Part shown: positions 16,635 to 23,567 of the stretch, one piece after another
Layout: each line of letters starts with the position of its first letter
Numbering within the stretch: position 1 is the stretch's first letter
Assembly: GCA_021324135.1 (NCBI GenBank)
Contig: JAJPJO010000264.1
Coordinates: forward strand, 1 to 49,469
DNA from: Pseudomonadota bacterium
GTDB lineage: Bacteria > Cyanobacteriota > Vampirovibrionia > Obscuribacterales > Obscuribacteraceae
Length of the DNA: 49,469 nt
Reading direction: 5' to 3'
Translations under genes and position numbers: made by a program
The notes under the pieces: model-generated
Told to the model about the DNA's origin: nothing
Seen by the model: only the letters and a program-made list of their open reading frames with translations
The model's database searches: none

Positions 16635-16712
16635 GGCACCACGGGCGATGGCATCATCCATTGTTCGTGAATCCGCACTCACCTGGTTGGGTTGTGCCAA
16701 CCGGGTGGTGCC
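16635..16712 (+). promoter_or_regulatory. Leader of the luxI-like gene with two competing stems
   Basis: GGCACCAC (16635-16642) can pair with GTGGTGCC (16705-16712). Alternatively CACCTGGTTGG (16680-16690) pairs with CCAACCGGGTG (16697-16707) with one wobble. The two stems share bases 16705-16707 and cannot form fully together. They end about 20 bases before the start codon, so they could affect access to the ribosome binding site. Confidence 0.35.
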
Positions 16713-16732
16713 TGAAGAAGAAGGGGCAAACG

Positions 16733-17404
16733 ATGATCTTGTTGATCGACACCACTAACAAAGCACGCTTTCCTAGCATCATGGAAGCAATGCTTCGTCA
16801 CCGAGCAAAAACATTTGGCGAGGATGGCCTCGATTGGGAGGTTCAAATCGTTGATGGAAAGGAGCGAGACGATTTTGATGATGAAGACCCTCTCTATCTC
16901 GTCTCTGTCGACCCCACGAGTGGAACTTATTGGGGCTCGCTCCGCCTTCTGCCGACGACCGGTCCGAACATGCTGCGAGATGTTTTCTCATGTTTACTGG
17001 CGGGCCAGGAAATGGTCAGCAGTCCGGCCATTTGGGAAAGCTCGCGATTTTGCCGCGAAGACAGCCAGCCAAATCGGATGGGCGCGCTGATAAACATCGC
17101 GACAGCAGAGTTGCTTTTAGGCATCGGAGAGGTCGCCGAGTTGGCAGGTTTAACCGGGATCGTTTCCGTCTTCGATCCGCGCATTCATCGCGTGCTTAGA
17201 GCGGCGGGGTGCAAGATCGAGCTTATCGGACAAAGACGTCGCATCGGGAAGTGCATTTGCCTGGCAGGTATGTTCGATGTCAGCCGGCCAGCTGTCGATG
17301 AGGCGCGAGAAAATGTCGGGATCAAAGGCTCCGTTTTGGCGCCGGGGTCTCAAGAAATCGTTCTGGCTTATAAAAGCAGGCATAGAGCCAATGGTGAAGC
17401 CTGA
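16733..17404 (+). CDS. luxI: LuxI-type acyl-homoserine-lactone (autoinducer) synthase
   Basis: This 223-residue protein carries every residue usually conserved in the LuxI family, at the right spacing: Arg24, Phe28, Trp35, Asp46, Asp49, Arg71, Phe85, Glu102 and Arg105. The surrounding text is also typical (LRLLPTT at 70-76, NMLRDVF at 79-85, IWESSRF at 100-106). LuxI enzymes join an acyl chain from acyl-ACP or acyl-CoA to S-adenosylmethionine and release an acyl-homoserine lactone signal in the cytoplasm. The ATG at 16733 is chosen because the match begins there and AAGGGG lies upstream. The C-terminal ~25 residues are unlike family members I recall. The gene follows an ACP-like gene and ends at a clear terminator. 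No LuxR gene is in the window. Confidence 0.88.
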   Translation: MILLIDTTNKARFPSIMEAMLRHRAKTFGEDGLDWEVQIVDGKERDDFDDEDPLYLVSVDPTSGTYWGSLRLLPTTGPNMLRDVFSCLLAGQEMVSSPAIWESSRFCREDSQPNRMGALINIATAELLLGIGEVAELAGLTGIVSVFDPRIHRVLRAAGCKIELIGQRRRIGKCICLAGMFDVSRPAVDEARENVGIKGSVLAPGSQEIVLAYKSRHRANGEA

Positions 17405-17471
17405 GCGTCGAGCGGGCGGAACTTCGAACCGCTCTGCTTCAATGACACCACTTTTGGTATCGTAGCCCTTG

Positions 17472-17514
17472 AGCGGACTGAAGTTAAGAACCTCAGTCCG
17501 CTACAAGTTTTTTT
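17472..17514 (+). terminator. Rho-independent terminator of luxI
   Basis: AGCGGACTGA and TCAGTCCGCT form a perfect 10-bp stem with an 11-base loop, followed five bases later by seven Ts. This is the strongest terminator in the left half. Confidence 0.85.
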
Positions 17515-17691
17515 ATTCAAATCTTGTTGTGCACGAAGCAAAACCTTAACTGATGTCGCGAATTGGCAAAAAAGTTGTTTAGCTGTCAGCTTGAACTGGA
17601 CAACTTTGACCTTAACTCGCGCGAGCTTTGTCAGTCAGTTTTCACCATACACTGAGAGCCAAAAAAATCTCTAGCAAAGCTAAGAAATAGT

Positions 17692-17721
17692 TTGCTACTT
17701 CACACTCGTTTTCACTATGTT
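17692..17721 (+). promoter_or_regulatory. Candidate sigma-70 promoter
   Basis: TTGCTA (17692-17697) and TATGTT (17716-17721) are 18 bases apart in AT-rich DNA just after an inverted repeat, 58 bases before the next start codon. Match to consensus is moderate. Confidence 0.3.
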
Positions 17722-17778
17722 GACTGTACACCCTACACAACAGATCAGGAAGAGCAGAACCCAGAGAAAGGAAGCACC

Positions 17779-18048
17779 ATGACCACAACTACAGAAAATA
17801 CCAGGGAGAATATCGCTCCAAGTCTTATTCTAAATTCGGGGTCGAAACGCAGACCGAGAAATGTTCCGCCGGCCTGGATCATCGATCAGATCCGCGAGCG
17901 TGAGCGTCCCACAGCGCCTGTGCAGGTGCCGCTCTATGATATCGATCCGCGCATGCCCAATCCGGGCTATGACCGGCGCGTCCCCGATCGCGAGGAAGAG
18001 CGCGACGAAGACGAGCCGGCGGGATACACCATCAACTTCGCGATGTGA
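17779..18048 (+). CDS. Small Pro/Arg/Asp-rich unknown protein
   Basis: I do not recognise this 89-residue protein. It is hydrophilic and probably disordered: a Thr/Asn-rich start, a basic stretch (KRRPRN, about 31-36), then PPAWIIDQIRERERP and an acidic segment (about 72-82) before the hydrophobic end TINFAM. AAGGA lies about seven bases before the ATG. It is the first gene after a candidate promoter and is followed after 38 bases by another small gene. Confidence 0.6.
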   Translation: MTTTTENTRENIAPSLILNSGSKRRPRNVPPAWIIDQIRERERPTAPVQVPLYDIDPRMPNPGYDRRVPDREEERDEDEPAGYTINFAM

Positions 18049-18086
18049 GTCGAGAACTCTATCAGAGAAAAATTCAGGAGGAGAAA

Positions 18087-18383
18087 ATGCAAGTCGTTAA
18101 TCGAAGTCCGAAACTGAGCCGCTCATGCGGACCGGCGCGCATAGCCACGGTTGACGGACTGCTGGTCGATCCGGCACTCAAGCTCGCCTCGTTCATCATG
18201 GAGCAAGTCCATTTGCTCGATATGTTCGGCGACGAGTTCGTGCCGGTCGCTCTGCCGGGCATATACAATCGAAAGCAGAGGACCACAGCGGTGGCTTACC
18301 TGCGCTCGCGCGGTTGGGAGGTTCAGCGGACGGGCCGACTTGCTCGGATCCGCCCGGCGTCCGTTTCAACCGCTCAATTGTAG
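18087..18383 (+). CDS. Small basic unknown protein
   Basis: This 98-residue protein is unrecognised. The central part (about 20-60) is predicted helical and hydrophobic, and the C-terminal part is strongly basic (RKQRTTAVAYLRSRGW, RTGRLARIR), which may bind nucleic acid. The ATG at 18087 is set by a strong AGGAGGAG four bases upstream. An alternative GTG at 18045 would overlap the previous stop. Confidence 0.55.
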   Translation: MQVVNRSPKLSRSCGPARIATVDGLLVDPALKLASFIMEQVHLLDMFGDEFVPVALPGIYNRKQRTTAVAYLRSRGWEVQRTGRLARIRPASVSTAQL

Positions 18384-18533
18384 CGACGGTCGTTCCGTCG
18401 AAGCCGCCTCCCTTGAAGGGTACGTGCTTTACAGCAGATCTGAGAACGTTTCGCGCGTAGAAAACAGAAATCGCTTGCACAAAAGTGCGAGTAACCATGC
18501 TGCTTCAATGCAGGCTTGAACGGAGAAGTGAAC

Positions 18534-19304
18534 ATGCTGCAATCCTTGTCAAACCGAATGACCTCCTTGTCCTTCAGCACCGCCGCCGGAGCCGTGCTCG
18601 CGAGCCTGGCGAACTGGACTTCCACCACCATCCTCGCCGATCCGAATGAAACCATGTTCGGCAGGGACTACTATTCCGGCAGCGTCATCGGGGGGCTCGT
18701 CGCCTTCAGCTGCGCTCTCGTTTCCATCGAGTCGGGCAGCGCCGTCCGCTTGCGGCACTCAGTGGTCTGCGCCGTGCTCTGGGCTTTATCCGCGCACGCG
18801 CTGAACGTCATGTTAGGCTGGACCAGCCATGGACTCAACCTGACCAGCATCATATGCGGTATCAATTTCGGTGCCGTCATCGGAGTCCTTTGTTCCCTTG
18901 CTGGGACCGGCCACGATCGGCCGGCGCTCAGGTCGCTCGTCCCAACGGTCCATCTCTATTCCTTCGCGGGGACATATGCCTTCAACTGGGCAGCGGCGAT
19001 CGTCCTTCTGGGACGATTGCTCTACAGCCCGTTGTTCGGCAGTCTCGAGGTAGCCGTGTTCTGGTGCGTCGTTTTCTCCCTGGGCTACGCCTACACCGCT
19101 ACCCCGAAGAACACGACGATCATCGGATCCACGTTCGCCGGAGCGATCGGCATGCTCTATCTCTACGGCATGGGCCTGCTCATCGTTCCCGACCAGCATC
19201 TCAGTCTCCTCTCCGCCGCGGCGGCTGGGATCCTGGGAGCGATCGTCGGGTACGGGGCCTTCTTCATCGGAGAATCGGCGAAATTGAGCCTGACCTCCGA
19301 GTAG
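18534..19304 (+). CDS. Seven-helix integral membrane protein of unknown function
   Basis: This 257-residue protein shows about seven hydrophobic segments (near residues 12-28, 48-66, 77-97, 104-124, 140-165, 170-195 and 200-245 in two parts). Short polar loops and the small-residue-rich helix AAAAGILGAIVGYGAFFIG lie near the end. I see no transporter or enzyme motif. GGAG lies eight bases before the ATG. It lies between the small genes after luxI and the first patatin-like gene. A role in membrane signal handling is conceivable from context, but nothing in the sequence shows it. Confidence 0.7.
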   Translation: MLQSLSNRMTSLSFSTAAGAVLASLANWTSTTILADPNETMFGRDYYSGSVIGGLVAFSCALVSIESGSAVRLRHSVVCAVLWALSAHALNVMLGWTSHGLNLTSIICGINFGAVIGVLCSLAGTGHDRPALRSLVPTVHLYSFAGTYAFNWAAAIVLLGRLLYSPLFGSLEVAVFWCVVFSLGYAYTATPKNTTIIGSTFAGAIGMLYLYGMGLLIVPDQHLSLLSAAAAGILGAIVGYGAFFIGESAKLSLTSE

Positions 19305-19374
19305 GCTCAAAGACTGCCATCGGCGGTGGAGCTCCTGCGTTCCTGAGCTGACCATGCTGTCAGCCGCCGGATCG

Positions 19375-19394
19375 CACTGGCACCATCGCCGGTG
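19375..19394 (+). promoter_or_regulatory. Hairpin with ACCATC loop in the leader of patatin-like gene 1
   Basis: CACTGGC and GCCGGTG form a 7-bp stem (one wobble) around ACCATC, about 90 bases before the start codon. A similar hairpin with an ACCATCA loop lies about 60 bases before patatin-like gene 2 (21509-21531). Confidence 0.35.
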
Positions 19395-19481
19395 GTAAAA
19401 CAATTGGCGTCAACCAACAACTCAAAGAGGTGCTTGACCAGTTTGTGCGAGCACGTGGTCTCAATGAAGGGAGACATCGTC

Positions 19482-20483
19482 ATGACCGCTTTACGCTTGA
19501 AGGAACCTCCTCCTTGCCAGATCAAGACTGGCTCACCGCAGGTGTGGGGCGCTGGTGGCTGGAATATCTTCCATCATTGCGGCGTCGCACGAAGCTTGCA
19601 AAGCTGGGGTATGCTGTCGAATCCATCCATGCGGTTGGGTACTTCTGCCGGTGCGCTTTTCGTTGTTCTCCTGGAAAACGGCTATACGCCGCAGGAGATC
19701 TTCGACATTTGCCTGCGGATGAAGTCTGAGGCTAACGACTCGGCAAACCTGCTCACCGGTATGCGGCTCCCCACGCCTGCCACTATGTACGGTGACATCA
19801 TGGCGCTCTGCAGTGCGCTACTCTCCGGGAAATTCGACAATCCCTGGAAGTTGTATGCGCGCATGCAAACTCCAGATGCGCTGCAGCTTTTCATCGGCGG
19901 CGGCTTCAGCCTGCGCCCGCATTTTGCCAAGCTCGTCCATGAGCTCGATCTGCATCCGACCGAGCGGATGATCCTGGGCGCCTGCGATTTCTTCTCGCGC
20001 GAATGGGTTCCCTTCAGCATGGCTGATGGCAATCTGAGCACGCAGGAGGACCTCATCTACGCCCTGACCGTATCAGGCTCTCCGCCCTGGGTTGTGCAAC
20101 CGCACTGGTACTGGGACTCCAAAGCCCTTCGGCTGCGGCTGCTCACGGACGGGGCGATGTTCCACTACAACCCGACTCAGTTCTTCAACGAGTCCTGCGT
20201 CGTCTCGTGTTTTCGACGCGCGACTCGCTTTCCGCGTGAGTGGAAGAACTGGTTTCACCTCTATGTCAGCGCTCGGGAAATCTTTTTCCCAGTCGCCGGC
20301 GATAATCGATACGTCGATCCCGTCCGCCATCTCGTCATCGAGAACGGCCGGGCAGATGTCGCGGCGCTGAACGGCGGCATCTCCGATGATACCTGTCGCG
20401 ATATGGAGCGCACCGCATTCGATACCTCCCAGCAGGTTGTTGGTGAGGCGTTCGCTTCCGGCCGCCTCTGCGATTGCGACTGA
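19482..20483 (+). CDS. Patatin-like phospholipase 1
   Basis: This 333-residue protein has the patatin signature: a Gly-rich oxyanion turn (WGAGGWNIFHHCGVARSL, about 22-39), the nucleophile motif GTSAG (53-57, Ser55), and the partner Asp in TDGAMFHYNP (Asp223). Patatin-like enzymes hydrolyse acyl esters of membrane lipids with a Ser-Asp dyad. No signal peptide is seen, so it acts inside the cell or is exported by another route. The ATG at 19482 follows AAGGGAG by nine bases; an upstream in-frame ATG at 19464 has no binding site. It is one of two patatin-like genes flanking a zincin-like gene. Confidence 0.85.
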   Translation: MTALRLKEPPPCQIKTGSPQVWGAGGWNIFHHCGVARSLQSWGMLSNPSMRLGTSAGALFVVLLENGYTPQEIFDICLRMKSEANDSANLLTGMRLPTPATMYGDIMALCSALLSGKFDNPWKLYARMQTPDALQLFIGGGFSLRPHFAKLVHELDLHPTERMILGACDFFSREWVPFSMADGNLSTQEDLIYALTVSGSPPWVVQPHWYWDSKALRLRLLTDGAMFHYNPTQFFNESCVVSCFRRATRFPREWKNWFHLYVSAREIFFPVAGDNRYVDPVRHLVIENGRADVAALNGGISDDTCRDMERTAFDTSQQVVGEAFASGRLCDCD

Positions 20484-20605
20484 TCTAAAGCAAGAAAATT
20501 GATCGAAAGGAGGTTTCAAAGTCTGAGCAAAACGGTCTTTGAATGAAGAGCAACCAAGCAAGCGGTTCCATCCCGGGATCGCGCTCACACCATTGGGAGA
20601 GCTAA

Positions 20606-21448
20606 ATGTCAGCACGAAAGCACGTGTCGGCTCTCAAGTCCGGCACAAAGATGCCGCCGTTTTTTCAGCTTCGCGGAAACCCGAGGCGAGACGCGGCGTT
20701 CAGGCCGAGAAAAAACTTTGAAATCGCGATCGTCAATCGCTTCGACGGCGTCTCGGACGCGGAGGCCAGGCGCGTCGTCAAGGCGCTGCAGATCCAGGTC
20801 GATCGCGACTTCGCGCCCATCTGGGGCGTGCGCGCCAAACTGCAGTACGTCGGCTTGAAGGAAACGCCGGAGTCGGACACCTGGCAGCTCGTCATCCTCA
20901 ACAACAGCGATCAGGCCGGGGCCCTCGGCTATCACGAACTGACCAGAGACGGTCTGCCGCTGGGCAAGATCTTTGCCGGCACCGACATCGAAAACGGCCT
21001 GCAGTGGTCGGTCACCGCCGCCCACGAGCTGCTCGAGATGCTCAGCGATCCATGGATCAACTTCGCCATGATCCACCAGGCGGCGGGCGTCGTCTACGCG
21101 CTCGAGAACTGCGACGCCGTGGAAGCCGATCGATATGCTTACGCGATCGAGGTCGACGGCATCAAGGTCATGGTCTCGGACTTCGTTACTCCGGACTGGT
21201 TCATCCCGCAATGGAAGAATTTCGACGGACCGAAGCCGAAGTTCGACTTCATGGGACACTGCACGGAGCCGCTGCAGCTCTTGCCCGGCGGCTATATCGG
21301 CGTCCTGCGAAGCCTCGACGGCGAGTGGGAGCAAGTGATCGCGAGACTGCCCAACGGCGATATGCCGACGGGCGCCCAGGCCGCTCCCGGCTGCCGCAGA
21401 GCGCGGCGGTCCATGGGCGCGGACAAATGGCGCCGCAGCCTGCAATAA
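20606..21448 (+). CDS. Zincin-like protein with HELLE motif
   Basis: This 280-residue protein contains TAAHELLEMLSDPWIN (His140, Glu141, Glu144). It resembles the 'sHE-E-ltDP' segment of uncharacterised zincin-like proteins from actinobacteria and cyanobacteria that I recall. The usual third His of HExxH is absent (Glu144 instead), as in that group, so proteolysis is not certain. The N-terminus is basic (about 1-36), and no signal peptide is visible. GGGAG lies about six bases before the ATG at 20606. It lies between two patatin-like genes on the same strand and has its own terminator-like hairpin. Confidence 0.55.
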   Translation: MSARKHVSALKSGTKMPPFFQLRGNPRRDAAFRPRKNFEIAIVNRFDGVSDAEARRVVKALQIQVDRDFAPIWGVRAKLQYVGLKETPESDTWQLVILNNSDQAGALGYHELTRDGLPLGKIFAGTDIENGLQWSVTAAHELLEMLSDPWINFAMIHQAAGVVYALENCDAVEADRYAYAIEVDGIKVMVSDFVTPDWFIPQWKNFDGPKPKFDFMGHCTEPLQLLPGGYIGVLRSLDGEWEQVIARLPNGDMPTGAQAAPGCRRARRSMGADKWRRSLQ

Positions 21449-21464
21449 GGCTCTGAGCGCAAAC

Positions 21465-21492
21465 GAGCGGCGCTTCCCATCAAGCGCCGCTC
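21465..21492 (+). terminator. Terminator after the zincin-like gene
   Basis: GAGCGGCGCTT and AAGCGCCGCTC form a perfect 11-bp stem with a 6-base loop, followed by AGTATTCTTC. It lies 16 bases after the stop. Confidence 0.65.
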
Positions 21493-21508
21493 AGTATTCT
21501 TCAAAGAC

Positions 21509-21531
21509 GCCACCGCACCATCAGCGGTGGC
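21509..21531 (+). promoter_or_regulatory. Hairpin with ACCATCA loop in the leader of patatin-like gene 2
   Basis: GCCACCGC and GCGGTGGC form a perfect 8-bp stem around ACCATCA, about 60 bases before the start codon. It resembles the hairpin ahead of patatin-like gene 1. Confidence 0.4.
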
Positions 21532-21591
21532 AAGGACTCAGCATCTCGCCGGCTCGCCGGCGGACAACCAACCCAACGCGGGGAGGAGAAC

Positions 21592-22731
21592 ATGTTTGCA
21601 AAAACGGACATGCCCGCCCGTGTGCGGGCAAAGCTCAAGGCACTGCGCGACTGGCTCTTCCGTAGCAAGCGTGAGGAACCAGTTGCGCAGGTAGTTGCTC
21701 AAAAAACGAAAAAACAGTTCGATGTTTCCATCGGATCAGGCGGCGTCAAAGCCAATCTCGGCGGCATCGGATTTGTTCTTCTGTTGCGCCTCTCGAAAAT
21801 CGATCAACTGGTGGACGTCGTCGTAGCGAACAGCGGCGGTTTCGTCCCGGGAGCTTGCCTCAAGTCATCTCTGGACACCAAGACCATGCTCACCAGGTCG
21901 CTTGATACCGACTTTGGTGCCCTGATCATGTTGAAGACCAACCATCTTCAAAGGCTGTGGGCGCTTCTTCGCAAGCAACGTTTCGAAGTTACCATGCCCA
22001 CGGGCGGGGTTTATTGTGCGCGCAACTATGCTGCCTTCATCAACTCCGTGTTCAGTAGAAACGGCTTGCCCTATTGGCCGGAGCGATTCATGGCCGTCGC
22101 GAGCAGCAAGAGCAGGCACATGGTAGTGATCGCCAGCGACGGCGTGTACAAGTATGCAGATGGGCGCAAGATGCAGCTATCAGCAGAACCGCCGACGCTC
22201 GGCGATGCGGCCCATGCTGCTGCAGCTCTTCCGGGCATCATCGACAGTAAAAGGTTACACGGCGAGGATCTGTTCGATGGTGTCCTGTGCGGAGACGGGC
22301 GTTGCCAGATCAGTCCGATTGCCATGCACTACGGCGACCGCGGTCACAAGCTGATCGTGTTTGACGTGGGCGAGGACGGCATAAAGAAGTCATTCTGGAT
22401 GCAGACGCTGTGGACGCTGTTCAGGTTCGGGCTCAAGGGCGGTGATCTCGAGTCGCTGTCTCCGGTCGAATCCGATAAGGTCATCGTCGTGAACTGCAGG
22501 ATCGAAGGCTTCCATGGTCTTCAGTTCAGTCTGCCGCCGGAAGATAAGTGGCGCTCGATAATTCTGGGCTATCTCGCCACCGCCCGCCGTCTGGGCAAAG
22601 CCAGGCTGATCGGAGCTAGAACCCACCCGGAGGTGTACGAGCTCGCCCGGGACTTCCGCCGCGCCCTCAAAGACCCGGCGTCCCTGCCGCAGGCTGTCGA
22701 AGACGCATTGGCAAAGCGCGGTCTGTGGTGA
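21592..22731 (+). CDS. Patatin-like protein 2, with altered nucleophile motif
   Basis: After a basic N-terminus of about 40 residues, this 379-residue protein shows a patatin plan. It has a Gly-rich turn (GSGGVKANLGGIG, about 48-60), a nucleophile elbow ANSGG (79-83, Ser81), HAAAALPGI (about 208-216) and Asp235 in CGDGRCQISP. The elbow starts with Ala instead of the Gly of GxSxG, so activity may be changed but the Ser and Asp remain. It is not a close copy of patatin-like protein 1. GGGAGGAG lies a few bases before the ATG. It is the last gene before the gene-poor region. Confidence 0.75.
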   Translation: MFAKTDMPARVRAKLKALRDWLFRSKREEPVAQVVAQKTKKQFDVSIGSGGVKANLGGIGFVLLLRLSKIDQLVDVVVANSGGFVPGACLKSSLDTKTMLTRSLDTDFGALIMLKTNHLQRLWALLRKQRFEVTMPTGGVYCARNYAAFINSVFSRNGLPYWPERFMAVASSKSRHMVVIASDGVYKYADGRKMQLSAEPPTLGDAAHAAAALPGIIDSKRLHGEDLFDGVLCGDGRCQISPIAMHYGDRGHKLIVFDVGEDGIKKSFWMQTLWTLFRFGLKGGDLESLSPVESDKVIVVNCRIEGFHGLQFSLPPEDKWRSIILGYLATARRLGKARLIGARTHPEVYELARDFRRALKDPASLPQAVEDALAKRGLW

Positions 22732-22823
22732 TGAGGACCTTGGTGGTATTCAAAACTGTCGACGGTAATCAAAATTGGGTGTCGGACTACGGCCCGGCAC
22801 CCTTCCTTGCGCACCCTGCCGTG

Positions 22824-22855
22824 CGGCCCGCCTTTCGGCCCGCCTTTCGGCCCTG
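22824..22855. repeat. 12-bp tandem repeat CGGCCCGCCTTT
   Basis: Two exact copies of CGGCCCGCCTTT are followed by a partial third (CGGCCCTGCC). It lies about 90 bases after the stop of patatin-like gene 2. Confidence 0.7.
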
Positions 22856-22902
22856 CCGAAACTATCCTTATGCGCTTCTCTAAGTGGCGAATCCGCGTAG
22901 CT

Positions 22903-22956
22903 GATATACCGCGCTATATCAAAATCGCCTCGTTTTGATATAGCGCAGTATATCAA
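22903..22956. promoter_or_regulatory. Tandem operator-like palindromes TGATATA-N6-TATATCA
   Basis: Two 20-bp palindromes, TGATATA-N6-TATATCA at 22903-22922 and 22937-22956, lie 34 bases apart start to start. Together they form a larger inverted repeat: two 23-bp arms (22903-22925 and 22934-22956) with one mismatch and an 8-base centre. Such a layout is typical of dimeric repressor sites, for example of toxin-antitoxin or plasmid/phage regulators, but no such gene adjoins it. Confidence 0.6.
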
Positions 22957-23064
22957 TGCCCTTTGTTGCTAAATCATGTCACTCCCATCAACATCATTCA
23001 CTCACATCAGGCGTTATGTTGTCACACGCAGCTACTATATTAGATAAGTGGTCGTTGTGAAAAA

Positions 23065-23112
23065 ATGAGCGATAAGGATTTTCAGATATGAGCGATAAGT
23101 TGGATTTCAGAT
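23065..23112. repeat. 23/25-bp tandem repeat beginning ATGAGCGATAAG
   Basis: Two adjacent copies begin ATGAGCGATAAG and end TTTCAGAT, and a degenerate third trace (AGATAAGTGG) precedes them. Short tandem repeats with GAGCGATAA cores recall IS21-family ends, as at 15649-15690, but this is only an impression. Confidence 0.5.
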
Positions 23113-23122
23113 TGAAACAAGA

Positions 23123-23160
23123 ACAGAAGAGGGAGAAGCGCTTTGTTCTCCCTCTTCTGT
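23123..23160. terminator. 15-bp perfect hairpin, possible bidirectional terminator
   Basis: ACAGAAGAGGGAGAA and TTCTCCCTCTTCTGT pair perfectly around GCGCTTTG. Read on the minus strand it is followed by TCTTGTTTC, so it can end the minus-strand small genes; from the other side there is no strong T-tract. Confidence 0.55.
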
Positions 23161-23242
23161 AGTCACTTCACACTAGAGTTCAGCCACTAAAGTTCAGCAC
23201 CAAAGTTCCAGCGGCACGCGCAAATGTGCGTGCGAGGTAAAC

Positions 23243-23353
23243 CTAAAAGTAGGATCCTGGATCTTGCGCGGGGATGTCCGGCCATGAGAATGGCCGCAGA
23301 GGGTTGCCGGGCATGTATCTGCCTGGGGAATTGGCAGGCAGGGGCCGGGTCAT
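23243..23353 (-). CDS. Very small Pro-rich ORF with strong ribosome binding site
   Basis: A 36-codon ORF encodes MTRPLPANSPGR, a Pro/Trp-rich middle and an end at GSYF. GAGGAG lies four bases before the ATG. It overlaps another frame of no known content and follows the 17-codon ORF at 23395-23448. It is the last coding candidate of the minus-strand group before the 23123-23160 hairpin. A real small protein or peptide is possible; nothing shows its function. Confidence 0.35.
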   Translation of the reverse strand: MTRPLPANSPGRYMPGNPLRPFSWPDIPAQDPGSYF

Positions 23354-23394
23354 GGTTCTCCTCGTGGGGATCCGGCGTTATTCCTAGGCCGGGA

Positions 23395-23448
23395 TCATTC
23401 ACGGGCTTCTTCTTGTAGTAAGAGCCGGAAGTCGTCGTCGTTTGCCAT
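23395..23448 (-). CDS. Tiny acidic ORF with strong ribosome binding site
   Basis: A 17-codon ORF (MANDDDFRLLLQEEARE) is preceded by AGGAG about eleven bases upstream and lies 41 bases before the 36-codon ORF. It could be a leader peptide or a truncated gene start. An overlapping longer frame in this region lacks a ribosome binding site. Confidence 0.25.
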   Translation of the reverse strand: MANDDDFRLLLQEEARE

Positions 23449-23567
23449 AATTGCGTTCTCCTCTTGTTGCTGAATAGGTCAAAATTGGTAATTTCGGCCT
23501 CTTCAAAAATTTGCCGGCCGATTAGCGCCAAGGTTTCTTAGCGCGAATGCCCTTGTTTGATCTGGTC

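Larger units (their letters stand above)
17405..17778. other. Intergenic region after luxI
   Basis: About 370 bases hold the luxI terminator (17472-17514), an AT-rich stretch with the inverted repeat AAAGTTGT/ACAACTTT (17571-17578 and 17600-17607), and a candidate promoter at 17692-17721 for the next gene. No further gene is seen. Confidence 0.6.
22732..23242. other. Gene-poor region with repeats and palindromes
   Basis: About 510 bases hold no convincing gene. From left to right are a GC-rich 12-bp tandem repeat (22824-22855), a pair of palindromes (22903-22956), an AT-rich stretch with a 23/25-bp tandem repeat (23065-23112), and a 15-bp perfect hairpin (23123-23160). A possible 24-codon ORF at 23088-23162 begins in the second repeat and runs through the hairpin, so I do not call it a gene. 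Confidence 0.6.

Noticed and set aside
23088..23162. 24-codon ORF beginning MSDKLDF
   Set aside because: It begins in a tandem repeat and runs through a perfect hairpin; its coding look is likely an accident of the repeat.
22732..23242. CRISPR array
   Set aside because: Repeats are only two to three copies, adjacent and without spacers; no cas gene is nearby.
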